From DATHVI01 sp035461385 (GTDB lineage Bacteria; Actinomycetota; Thermoleophilia; Solirubrobacterales; 70-9), in assembly GCA_035461385.1 (NCBI GenBank), contig DATHVI010000047.1, positions 1-15,633 of the forward strand: 15,633 nucleotides of DNA, read 5' to 3'. Position 1 is the first letter of the stretch, and each line of letters opens with the position of its first letter. Shown in pieces: positions 6,422 to 13,736 of the stretch. Made by a program: the position numbers and the translations under genes. The notes below the pieces were generated by a model. It was not told the origin of the DNA, did not search any database, and worked only from the letters and a program-made list of their open reading frames with translations.

Positions 6422-8254
6422 CTAGCTCGAGACGCGACCGACCTCTTCGATCGAGGTGACGCCGGCGCGCACCTTCGCGAGGCCGTCCTCGCGCAGGCTG
6501 ACCATCCCCTCCTCGCGCGCGACCCGGGTGATCTCCGCCTCCGGGGCGTTCGACACCGTGAGGTCCTTCAGCCGCTCGCTCAGCTCCATCACCGAGAACA
6601 GCCCGATCCGGCCGCGGTAGCCGCTGCCGTTGCAGCGCGCGCAGCCGACCGGCTTGTAGGCCTCGACCTCGGCCACGGCCCGCAGCCCCGCCTCGTTGAG
6701 GAGGGCCTGGGGCAGCACCGTGCGCTGCTTGCAGTTGGGGCAGAGCTTGCGGGCGAGGCGCTGGGCGACGACGCAGCTCACCGCCGAGGCGGTGAGGAAG
6801 CTCTCGATTCCCATCTTCGCGAGCCGGGTGATCGCGCCGGGGGCGTCGTTGGTGTGCAGCGTCGTCAGCACCATGTGGCCGGTGAGCGCCGCCTCGATCG
6901 CGATCCGCGCAGTCTCGGCGTCGCGGACCTCGCCGACCATGATCACGTCGGGGTCGGCGCGGAGCATCGATCGGAGGCCGGTGGCGAAGCTGAGCCCGGC
7001 CTTCGGGTTGACGTTGACCTGGTTGATCCCGTCGAGCTGGTACTCGACCGGGTCCTCGATCGTGATGATGTTGCGCTCGACTGCGTTGATCTCGCTCAGG
7101 GCCGCGTAGAGCGTCGTCGACTTCCCCGAGCCGGTCGGGCCGGTGACCAGGACCGCGCCATGAGCCTTGCGGATCGCGGTCTCGTAGCGCGCGCGGCCCT
7201 CGCCGTCGAGCCCGAGGTCGTCGAGCGAGAGCATCGCCTTCTGCTTGTCGAGGATGCGGATCGTGCAGCCTTCGCCCCGCTGGGTCGGCAGGGTGGTGAC
7301 GCGGAGATCGACCCGGCGATCGTCGACGCTGACGCTCACCCGGCCGTCCTGAGGCACGCGCTTCTCGGCGATGTCGAGGTTGCTCATCAGCTTGATCCGC
7401 GAGACGACGCCGGCGATCATTCGCTTCGGCACCCGCGCCGCCTCGTAAAGCACGCCGTCGACCCGGAAGCGGACCCGCATCTCGCCATCGCCGACCTCGA
7501 AGTGGATGTCGGAGGCGCCCTCGTTCGCCGCCTGGCCGAGGACCGAGTAGACGAGCTTGACGACCGGGGCATCCTCGGCCGACTCGCGCATGTCGGTGAC
7601 CGGGAGCTCGGCCTCCTCCTCGTCTTCGTCGGCGATCGCGTCGGTCACCGCGCTCTCGAGCGTGTTCAAGCGGGTCACCAGCGACTCGATGTCGTCGACC
7701 GCGGCGACCGCGACCCGGCAGCTGAGGCCAGTGATCATCTGGATGTCGTCGATCGCGAGCACGTTCGCCGGGTCGGCCATCGCGACCAGCAGAGTGTCGG
7801 CGTCGATGTAGCCGACGGGCACCGCCTGGTAGCGGCGCGCTGCGCCTACCGAGAGCAGATTCGCCGCCCCCATGTCGACGTGGTAGACGTTGAGGTCGAC
7901 GTGGTCGAGGCCGTAGCGCTCGGCGATCGCGCGCGAGAGCTGGTCGCCGTCGATCAGGCCGCGCTCGACCAACATCGGCTCCGGCGAGCGCCCGGCGACT
8001 CGCGCCTCCTCGACGACCTCGGCGACCCGGTCGCGTGGCGCGTAGCCGAGCTCGACGATCACGTCGGTGAGGAACATCCCCGAGTGCCCGTGCCCGAGCG
8101 GCGGAGTGAGGCCGCCGCTCGCGCGCGAATCGGCGCCGGGTGGCTCGGGTGGTGGCTCGGCAGGCGGTTCGGCGGGCAGCGCCGGCGCGGCCTCCGCTGC
8201 CCCTCCCGCGCCGGGGACGGGTCGGAGGTAGGGTGGGCGGTTCTCGGTGTTCAT
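6422..8254 (-). CDS. pilB: Type IV pilus extension ATPase PilB (GspE/PulE family)
   Basis: This 610-residue hexameric ATPase drives pilus polymerisation. Domain order: a Pro/Ala/Glu-rich disordered start (about 10-50), an MshEN/T2SSE N-terminal domain (about 60-190), an acidic linker (207-216), then the ATPase core. The core shows SDIHFEVGD (248 onward), Walker A GPTGSGKST (372-380), Asp box IITIEDPVEY (396-405), Walker B DPDVIMVGEVRD (434-445) and His box TGHMVLTTLHT (458-468). A zinc tetracysteine site follows: Cys505/Cys508 (CPNC) and Cys538/Cys541 (CARC), typical of PilB/GspE and absent from PilT. The ATG begins immediately after the aroE stop (TAGATG) with no clear ribosome-binding site, so translation probably relies on ribosomes finishing aroE. 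pilT follows after 71 nt. Confidence 0.96.
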   Translation of the reverse strand: MNTENRPPYLRPVPGAGGAAEAAPALPAEPPAEPPPEPPGADSRASGGLTPPLGHGHSGMFLTDVIVELGYAPRDRVAEVVEEARVAGRSPEPMLVERGLIDGDQLSRAIAERYGLDHVDLNVYHVDMGAANLLSVGAARRYQAVPVGYIDADTLLVAMADPANVLAIDDIQMITGLSCRVAVAAVDDIESLVTRLNTLESAVTDAIADEDEEEAELPVTDMRESAEDAPVVKLVYSVLGQAANEGASDIHFEVGDGEMRVRFRVDGVLYEAARVPKRMIAGVVSRIKLMSNLDIAEKRVPQDGRVSVSVDDRRVDLRVTTLPTQRGEGCTIRILDKQKAMLSLDDLGLDGEGRARYETAIRKAHGAVLVTGPTGSGKSTTLYAALSEINAVERNIITIEDPVEYQLDGINQVNVNPKAGLSFATGLRSMLRADPDVIMVGEVRDAETARIAIEAALTGHMVLTTLHTNDAPGAITRLAKMGIESFLTASAVSCVVAQRLARKLCPNCKQRTVLPQALLNEAGLRAVAEVEAYKPVGCARCNGSGYRGRIGLFSVMELSERLKDLTVSNAPEAEITRVAREEGMVSLREDGLAKVRAGVTSIEEVGRVSS

Positions 8255-9100
8255 CTACTCGCGTCGTGCGGCTTCGCGCATCACGTCGAGGGGCGGGTCG
8301 AGCCCGGTCCAGATCCGCAGGGAGTGCGCCCCCTGACGGACCAGGATCTCGAGCCCGTCGACCACCGTCGCCCCCCGCGACCTCGCCGCGGCGACCAGCG
8401 GTGTCGGCGAAGACCCGTAGACCAGGTCCACGACGACGTGACCTTCACCCAGCAGATCGGCATCGATCGGAAGCGCCTTTAGGTCGGAAAGCGGGTCGCC
8501 GCCGCCGCTCGAGGGGGCGTTCGAGGTCTCGAGGCCGACCGTGGTCGTGTTGACGACCACCTCGTAGGTGCCGGCACCCAGGGGCTCGCCCCCGGGATCC
8601 GCGTCCACCGCCTCGACCCCGAGCTCGGCCGCGAGCTCGGCGGCGCGGGCGCCGGTTCGGTTCCAGATCGCAACCTCGGCGCCCGCCTCGCGAAGCGCCC
8701 AGGCGCAGGCGCGCGCCGAGCCGCCGGCCCCCAGCACCAGCGCCCGCTTTCGCGCCGGCGGCTCCGGGAGCGAGTCGATCAGCCCCGGGGCGTCGGTGTT
8801 GTCGGCGTCGATGCCGTCGGCGGTGAAGGTGAGCGTGTTCGCGGCGCCGATCGCGCTCGCGACCCGCGTCGGGCGGTCGGCGAGGGCGAACGCCGCGACC
8901 TTGTGCGGGACGGTGACGTTGGCCCCGGCCCAGCCCTCGCGGACCATCGCCTCGACCCGGGCGGCGAAGTCCTCCGGGGCGACCTCGATCGCGACGTAGC
9001 TCCACTCCCCGGCGAGGCCGAGCGCCTCGAGCGCCGCCGTCTGCATCGCCGGCGAGCGCGAGTGGGCAACCGGGTAGCCGAGGACTGCGAGACGGCGCAT
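8255..9100 (-). CDS. aroE: Shikimate dehydrogenase AroE
   Basis: AroE reduces 3-dehydroshikimate to shikimate with NADPH, a step of aromatic amino acid synthesis. The 281-residue protein shows the substrate-site motif GYPVAHSRSPAMQ near the start (residues 8-20), NVTVPHK with the catalytic lysine at about 67, and NTDAPG with the partner aspartate at about 103. Next come the nucleotide-binding GAGGSARA (about 124-131) and the NRT loop, and finally DGLEILVRQGAHSLRIWTG near the C-terminus. I use the ATG at 9098-9100 because it puts the first strand (MRRLAVLGYPV) right at the start. A GTG at 9107-9109 would add three residues, and neither has a visible ribosome-binding site. It lies 102 nt after mltG and directly abuts pilB. 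Confidence 0.94.
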   Translation of the reverse strand: MRRLAVLGYPVAHSRSPAMQTAALEALGLAGEWSYVAIEVAPEDFAARVEAMVREGWAGANVTVPHKVAAFALADRPTRVASAIGAANTLTFTADGIDADNTDAPGLIDSLPEPPARKRALVLGAGGSARACAWALREAGAEVAIWNRTGARAAELAAELGVEAVDADPGGEPLGAGTYEVVVNTTTVGLETSNAPSSGGGDPLSDLKALPIDADLLGEGHVVVDLVYGSSPTPLVAAARSRGATVVDGLEILVRQGAHSLRIWTGLDPPLDVMREAARRE

Positions 9101-9122
9101 CGCGGCCACGATGGTAGTCGCG

Positions 9123-9155
9123 GCCCGGCTTCCCCCCCGGCGACCGGAGCCGGGC
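9123..9155 (-). terminator. Inverted repeat between mltG and aroE, weak terminator candidate
   Basis: GCCCGGCT (9123-9130) and AGCCGGGC (9148-9155) make a perfect 8-bp stem with a 17-nt loop that includes a run of seven C. It lies about 50 nt past the mltG stop. No T-run follows on the minus strand, so it is at best a pause or attenuation structure and not a classical terminator. A 10-nt palindrome (9187-9196) lies between it and the mltG stop. Confidence 0.25.
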
Positions 9156-9202
9156 GGCGGGCCCGTCGGCTCGCGCGGCGGGCGCCCTGAGCTCAGCGGG
9201 CG

Positions 9203-10480
9203 TCAGCAGTCGTCGGGCGTCGGCGCGCCGCCCTCCTCGGCGAGCCGGCGCTGGTACTCGGCGACCGCCTCCTGGAACTCCTGCTCGCTGGCGGTGAAGA
9301 CATGCTCCCCGCAGGTGTCGGGCTTGACCACGTAGTAGAAGTGATCGGCGTTCGCGGGGTTGGCGGCGGCCTTGATCGACGCGAGGCCGGGGTTGCCGAT
9401 CGGGGTCGGCGGCAGGCCGGCGTTGATCCGGGTGTTGTAGGGGGTCGGCTCGGCGAGCCGCGACTCGGTCAGCGGCTCCTCGAAGTTCTGGTCCTCGTAG
9501 CGGATCGTCGCGTCGATGCCGAGCGGGGTGCCGGCGGAGAGCCGGTTGTAGATCACCGCCGCGACCAGGCGGCGCTCCCTCGGCACCTGGACCTCGCGCT
9601 CGATCATCGAGGCGATCTTCAAGACGTCGTATTCGTTCAGGTTCGCTCGCTCGGCGGGCTTCATGTTCACGTCGCCGATCCGCTCCCGGAACGCATCGAG
9701 CTGGGCCTGGACGAGCGCGTTCACGTGCGCGCGGCGGCGGAGCTCGTAGGTCGCCGGGAACAGGAAGCCCTCGAGGCTGTCGGGGTCGTCGGCGCCGAAC
9801 CGGCGCGGGTTGAAGCCCTTCGCCCTCCGGCTCGCCTTGACGTAGTTCCCGCGCAGGCCGGCCTCGCGGGCGATCGCCGCGATCTGGCGGCGGTCGAACC
9901 CCTCGGGGATCGTCACCGACACGGTCGGCACCGCCGCCGGCTCCTGCTCCTCCGCCGTCGATCCCGACGAGCCGCCGAGGCGGTCGGCGAGCGCGACGAC
10001 GCCGAAGATCACGAGCCCGAAGGCGGCGGCCAGGAGGGCGAACGCGAGCGCCCGGCGGCGCCAGAGGACGCCGGTCGGGGGCCGCGAGCCGCCGCCGCGG
10101 CCAGGGCCCCCCACCCCCCGCGGGCGCGTTCGGCGCACCCGCCGCCGGGTGGGCGGTTCGCTCGGGACGTCGGGAGGCTCGGGCGGCGTGCCGGCTTCGA
10201 GCACGGGCTCCTCGGCGGTCGGCGGGCGTGCGGCGTCTTCCGCGGGCGCGGCGGGCGGCGTCGGGGCCGTCGGCACGGTCGGCGGCGTCGGCGCCGTCGG
10301 GATCGTCGGAGCGGTCGGCACGGTCGCCACCGGCGGCGCCTCGCGCTCCTCGTCGAGGACCTTGTCGGCGAGCTTTCGCTGCCGCTCGCGCCGGCGCTGC
10401 TCGCGCTCGGCCCGCCGGCGGGCGCGCTCGCGCGCCGCCTCGTCCTCGGCGAACGGGTCCTGCCAGTCGCCGTCGCTCAC
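9203..10480 (-). CDS. mltG: Endolytic murein transglycosylase MltG (YceG-like)
   Basis: MltG cuts nascent peptidoglycan strands and helps set their length. The 425-residue protein has a long cytoplasmic start: Arg/Glu-rich (about 13-47), an x-Pro-Thr repeat tract (about 51-77), then a Pro/Arg-rich stretch. A single membrane helix follows (about 141-165) and then the extracellular catalytic domain. That domain contains IASMIEREVQVPRERRLVAAVIYNRL, whose Glu (about 294) aligns with the catalytic Glu of the family, and YNTRINAGLPPTPIGNPG, the signature of the active-site cleft. The start is set by AGGTG 5 nt ahead of the GTG at 10478-10480. A TTG at 10498 is the other in-frame option. The long cytoplasmic extension is common in actinobacterial homologues. 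The leader is an unusual tandem repeat. Confidence 0.93.
   Translation of the reverse strand: MSDGDWQDPFAEDEAARERARRRAEREQRRRERQRKLADKVLDEEREAPPVATVPTAPTIPTAPTPPTVPTAPTPPAAPAEDAARPPTAEEPVLEAGTPPEPPDVPSEPPTRRRVRRTRPRGVGGPGRGGGSRPPTGVLWRRRALAFALLAAAFGLVIFGVVALADRLGGSSGSTAEEQEPAAVPTVSVTIPEGFDRRQIAAIAREAGLRGNYVKASRRAKGFNPRRFGADDPDSLEGFLFPATYELRRRAHVNALVQAQLDAFRERIGDVNMKPAERANLNEYDVLKIASMIEREVQVPRERRLVAAVIYNRLSAGTPLGIDATIRYEDQNFEEPLTESRLAEPTPYNTRINAGLPPTPIGNPGLASIKAAANPANADHFYYVVKPDTCGEHVFTASEQEFQEAVAEYQRRLAEEGGAPTPDDC
10261..10332 (-). repeat. 9-bp tandem repeat inside mltG coding for x-Pro-Thr tripeptides
   Basis: Eight 9-bp units of the form TCGGNNNNG on the plus strand run without gaps (the last unit diverges). 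On the coding strand they read as a Pro-Thr repeat (VPT, APT, IPT, APT, PPT and so on) in the cytoplasmic part of MltG before the membrane helix. Length variation between strains would be expected. Confidence 0.8.
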
Positions 10481-10563
10481 GGGGACACCTGGCGGCAAAT
10501 GTCGCTCACGAGGAACACCTCACGGCAGATGCTGGTCTCGCGACATGAATGTCGCTCGCTCAC
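10477..10563 (-). CDS. Possible 28-codon upstream ORF overlapping the mltG start by GTGA
   Basis: Starting at the GTG at 10561-10563, which itself follows GAGGTG with a 5-nt spacer, an open frame of 28 codons ends in a TGA at 10477-10479. That stop shares GTGA with the mltG GTG start. The start context (AGGTG, spacer, GTGAGCGA) is a near copy of that of mltG, because the repeat unit includes it. The peptide is Cys- and Arg-containing (3 Cys) with no recognisable similarity. If translated it would couple ribosomes into mltG. It may equally be a by-product of the tandem duplication. Confidence 0.3.
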   Translation of the reverse strand: MSERHSCRETSICREVFLVSDICRQVSP

Positions 10564-10615
10564 CGGAGCACCTCACGGCAGATGCTGGTCTCGCGACATG
10601 AATGTCGCTCGCTCG
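10486..10615 (-). repeat. Tandem 53-bp repeat (two full copies plus one shortened) in the ruvX-mltG gap
   Basis: The segments 10512-10561 and 10565-10614 are identical over 50 nt except for one base (10515/10568), giving a 53-bp period. A third, shortened copy (about 10486-10509) lacks the middle 20 nt. Read on the minus strand, each unit begins GAGCGA(GCGA)CATT and ends in an AGGTG ribosome-binding-like sequence followed 5-6 nt later by GTGAGCGA. The shortened copy supplies the actual mltG ribosome-binding site. The two full copies contain the palindrome GCGACATTCATGTCGC (10540-10555 and 10593-10608). No other copy was seen in the window. Confidence 0.9.
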
Positions 10616-10618
10616 CAG

Positions 10619-11011
10619 TCATTGCACCCCGCCCGCGCGGGCGTGCAGGTAGGACTCGAGCAGGTGCGCTGCGGCGAGGGCGTCGGCGGGCGCCCGCGCT
10701 CCGGCCCGCGCCGTCTCGCCCGCCATCCGCGTCGTCAAGCGCTCGTCGTAGGTCTCCACCGGGACCTGCATTACCTCCGCGAGCTCGTCGCGAAACCTCA
10801 GCGCCGCCTCGGCCTGGGCGCCATGCTCGCCGCCGAGGGTCACCGGCAGCCCGACGACGACCAGCTCTGCGCCCTCGTCGCTGGCCAGCCGGGCGACCGC
10901 CGCGGGGTCGGGGGGCTCGACGACGGCGAGCGGCCGGGCGAGGGTCTCCGAGGGGTCGGAGATCGCGCAGCCCGCGCGCGCGACGCCGTGGTCGATGGCA
11001 AGGATTCGCAT
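10619..11011 (-). CDS. ruvX: RuvX/YqgF-family RNase H-like nuclease
   Basis: The 130-residue protein has the YqgF fold: LAIDHGVARAGCAISDP at the start with the first acidic residue Asp7, then VVVGLPVTLGGE (51-62), YDERLTT (88-94, Glu90) and a C-terminal ADALAAAHLLESYL with Asp110. These three acidic residues form the expected metal site. Family members are described as putative Holliday-junction resolvases, and E. coli YqgF is linked to 16S rRNA 5'-end processing; which applies here is unknown. It follows alaS after 12 nt, with GGGGCG as a plausible ribosome-binding site for the ATG at 11009-11011. The alaS-ruvX-mltG order recurs in many bacteria. Length is slightly below the usual 135-150. 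Confidence 0.92.
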   Translation of the reverse strand: MRILAIDHGVARAGCAISDPSETLARPLAVVEPPDPAAVARLASDEGAELVVVGLPVTLGGEHGAQAEAALRFRDELAEVMQVPVETYDERLTTRMAGETARAGARAPADALAAAHLLESYLHARAGGVQ

Positions 11012-11023
11012 CGTCGCCCCGGC

Positions 11024-13699
11024 CTAGCCGGCCAAGCCTCGTTCGATCGCGGCGCGAGCCGCCGCGATCGCCTCGTCGAGGCGCCCGGGCTCGCGCCCAC
11101 CCGCCTGGGCGGCGTCGGGACGACCCCCTCCCCCGCCGCCGACTACAGCCGCCGCCTCGCGGACGACGTCCGCCGCCGAGAGCCCGCGGTCGATCGCCCC
11201 GTTGGTGAAGCTCGCGACCAGCGCCACCCGCCCGTCGCTTGCGTCGCCGAGCACGACCGCAGCGTCGCCGAGCCTCTGCTTCAGCCGGTCGGCGAGGTCG
11301 AGCAGCGCCCGCTGGTCGCCGGCGGCGCGCGCGGCGATCACCTTCAGCCCCCCGACCTCGCTCGCCTCGGCGAGCAGCGCCTCGGCCTGGTCGGCCGACT
11401 CGCGTCGGGTCGCCTCGGCCAGCCGCTGCTCGAGCTCGGCGAGCCGCTCGGCGGCCCTCCGCGCCCCGAGCAGCGGGTCGCGCGGGGTGCCGAGCAGCGC
11501 CCCGGCCTCATCGAGCTCGGCGCTCCGGTGCCGGTAGTGATCGATCGCCGCGGGGCCGGTGAGCGCCTCGATCCGGCGCACGTTCGCGGCGCTCGACCCC
11601 TCGGAGACGATCGCGAAGATCCCGACCTCGCTGGTGTTGGCGACGTGGGTCCCGCCGCAGAGCTCGCGCGATACGTCCTCGACCTCGATCACCCGCACCC
11701 ACTCGCCGTACTTCTCGCCGAACAGCGCCATCGCCCCCATCGCCTCGGCCTCGGCGCGCTCCATCTCGAGCGCTCGCACCGGCCGGCTCGCCTTCACCCA
11801 GTCGTTGACCATCGACTCGATCTCGCCGACCTCGGCCCGCGAGAGCGGGGCGCCGTGGGTGAAGTCGAACCGCAGCTTGTCGGGGCGCACCGCCGAGCCC
11901 GCCTGGCGGACATGGGTCCCGAGCCGGTCGCGAAGCGCCGCGTGGAGCAGGTGGGTGGCGGTGTGGTTTCGCATCGTCGCGTGACGGGCGACGTGGTCGA
12001 CGCGCGCCGCGACCCGCTCGCCCGGGAGAAGCCCGGAGGCCACAGACCCGTCGGCCCCCGGACGCGAAGCGGAGGACGCCGACGGCAGTAGTTTGAGCGC
12101 CTGGTCGTCGCCGACCCGGTAGACGTCGGCGACCGCCGCCTCGCCGCCCTCCCAGCGGACGACGCCGGAGTCGGCGACCTGGCCGCCGCCCTCGGCGTAG
12201 AACGGGCTCTCCTCGAGCTTCACCAGCAGCGCCGCCTCGCCCGGCTCGCGGGCGCCGTCGAGCGACCGTGCCGCGGCGACCGCGGTCTCGGCGCGGAGCG
12301 TCTCGTAGCCGACGAAGCTCGTCCGGGGCGTCTCGGAGACGAATCCGATCACGAGCTCGTGGCGGTCGGGCGCCTGCTTGTCGGAGCGGACCCGGGCGCG
12401 CTCGCGCTGCTCGGACATCAGCGCCTCGAAGCCGTCGTCGTCGACCGCGAGCCCCTCCTCGGCGAGCAGCTCCTTGGTCAGGTCGTAGGGGAAGCCGTAG
12501 GTGTCGTGGAGCTTGAACGCGTCGGCGGCGTCCACCCACGAGGTCCCCTGCTCCCTCGCCTCGGCGACGAGCTGGGCGAGCAGCTCCGAGCCGCGGTCGA
12601 GGGTGCGGCCGAAGCTCTGCTCCTCGTCGCGGACCCAGCGCAGGACGGTCGCGCGCTCGGCGATGAGCGGCGCGTAGACCTCGCCGAAGCTCTCGATCGC
12701 GCGCTCGGCGAACCGCCCCATGTACGGGGCTTCGAGGCCGAGCACCCGGCCCTGCTGGATCGCCCGGCGCATGATCCGGCGCAGCACGTAGCCGCGGTCC
12801 TCGTTCGAAGGCACGACGCCGTCGGCGATCAGGTTGACCATCCCGCGCGAGTGGTCGGCGAGGATCCGCATCGCCCGGGTCGCCTTGCGGTCGTCGCCGT
12901 AGCGCGCCCCGGAGAGCTCCTCCGCGAGCCCGACGAGCGGTCGGAAGGCGTCGGTCTCGAACACCGACGCGACGCCCTGCTGGATCGCCGCCATCCGCTC
13001 GAGCCCGAGGCCGGTGTCGATGTTCCGCTGCGGCAGCTCGGTGAGCGAGCCGTCGGCGTGGAGCTCGTAGGTCATGAAGACGTGGTTCCAGTACTCGAGG
13101 AAACGCTCGGTGTCGTCGCCCGGGCGGTCGTCGTCGGAGCCGAACTCGGCGCCGCGGTCGAGATACATCTCCGAGCACGGGCCGCAGGGCCCGGTGTCGC
13201 CCGCCTGCCAGAAGTTCTCCTTCCGCGGCAGCAGCACGATCCGCTCCTCGGGGACGCCCTGCGCCTTCCAGATCTCGATCGCCTCGTCGTCGGGCCCGAG
13301 GCCGAGGTCGTCGTCGCCCTCGAACACCGTCACCCAGACGTCGGCGGGGTCGAAGCCGAAGCCCTCGATCGAGAGCTCCCAGCCGAACGCGATCGACTCC
13401 TCCTTGAAGTAGTCGCCGAAGCTGAAGTTGCCGAGCATCTCGAAGAACGTGAGGTGGCGGTGGGTGTTGCCGACCTCCTCGATGTCGGGGGTGCGAAAGC
13501 AGCGCTGGGAGCTGGTCAGCCGCCGCCGCGGCGGCTCCTCTCGACCTTGGAAGTAGGGCTTGAGCGGCTGCATCCCGGCGACGGTGAGCAGGGTCGAGGT
13601 GTCATCCGGGCCCGGGACCAGCGAAGCCGAGGGCCGGCGCAGGTGGCCGCGCTGCTCGAAGAACGAGAGGAAGGTGTCGCGGATCTCGCTCGACTTCAT
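11024..13699 (-). CDS. alaS: Alanyl-tRNA synthetase AlaS
   Basis: This class II synthetase charges tRNA-Ala and removes wrongly attached Ser or Gly. The 891 residues are full length. The catalytic domain shows RCFRTPDIEEVGNTHRHLTF (motif 2 region, 66-85) and NEDRGYVLRRIMRRAI (299 onward). The editing domain carries the zinc site His579/His583 (HTATH) and Cys681/His685 (CGGTH), matching the E. coli spacing. The C-Ala domain ends with the glycine-rich GGGGGGRPDAAQAGG (854-868). A small Ser/Ala/Gly insertion sits around 540-556 before the editing domain. The ATG at 13697-13699 has only a weak ribosome-binding site, and just 37 nt separate it from the divergent plus-strand gene, so its mRNA leader must be very short unless the promoter lies inside that gene. 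Confidence 0.98.
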   Translation of the reverse strand: MKSSEIRDTFLSFFEQRGHLRRPSASLVPGPDDTSTLLTVAGMQPLKPYFQGREEPPRRRLTSSQRCFRTPDIEEVGNTHRHLTFFEMLGNFSFGDYFKEESIAFGWELSIEGFGFDPADVWVTVFEGDDDLGLGPDDEAIEIWKAQGVPEERIVLLPRKENFWQAGDTGPCGPCSEMYLDRGAEFGSDDDRPGDDTERFLEYWNHVFMTYELHADGSLTELPQRNIDTGLGLERMAAIQQGVASVFETDAFRPLVGLAEELSGARYGDDRKATRAMRILADHSRGMVNLIADGVVPSNEDRGYVLRRIMRRAIQQGRVLGLEAPYMGRFAERAIESFGEVYAPLIAERATVLRWVRDEEQSFGRTLDRGSELLAQLVAEAREQGTSWVDAADAFKLHDTYGFPYDLTKELLAEEGLAVDDDGFEALMSEQRERARVRSDKQAPDRHELVIGFVSETPRTSFVGYETLRAETAVAAARSLDGAREPGEAALLVKLEESPFYAEGGGQVADSGVVRWEGGEAAVADVYRVGDDQALKLLPSASSASRPGADGSVASGLLPGERVAARVDHVARHATMRNHTATHLLHAALRDRLGTHVRQAGSAVRPDKLRFDFTHGAPLSRAEVGEIESMVNDWVKASRPVRALEMERAEAEAMGAMALFGEKYGEWVRVIEVEDVSRELCGGTHVANTSEVGIFAIVSEGSSAANVRRIEALTGPAAIDHYRHRSAELDEAGALLGTPRDPLLGARRAAERLAELEQRLAEATRRESADQAEALLAEASEVGGLKVIAARAAGDQRALLDLADRLKQRLGDAAVVLGDASDGRVALVASFTNGAIDRGLSAADVVREAAAVVGGGGGGRPDAAQAGGREPGRLDEAIAAARAAIERGLAG

Positions 13700-13736
13700 T
13701 CAACCGTCAGTCTAGGTCCGTACTCTTGCGCGCGAT
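13700..13736. promoter_or_regulatory. 37-bp divergent gap that must hold or overlap two promoters
   Basis: On the plus strand, TTCAAC (13699-13704) and TACTCT (13721-13726), spaced 16 nt, resemble -35 and -10 elements and would start RNA about 4 nt before the plus ATG. On the minus strand, TAGACT (13711-13716) could be a -10 for alaS, but no good -35 is visible. Neither gene has a strong ribosome-binding site, which fits leaderless or near-leaderless mRNAs. Hexamer matches alone are weak evidence. Confidence 0.3.

Noticed and set aside
6854..8482. Plus-strand open frame (542 codons) antisense to pilB and aroE
   Set aside because: Asp/Arg/Val-rich mirror of PilB codons without any recognisable motif.
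10486..10615. CRISPR array
   Set aside because: The copies are directly tandem with no unique spacers and only two full units; the repeat instead carries ribosome-binding-like and start sequences.
9302..12091. Very long plus-strand open frame (929 codons) antisense to mltG, ruvX and alaS
   Set aside because: It is antisense to three clearly identified genes, has Arg/Gly/Leu-biased low-information composition and no domain; GC-rich codon bias keeps the opposite frame open.
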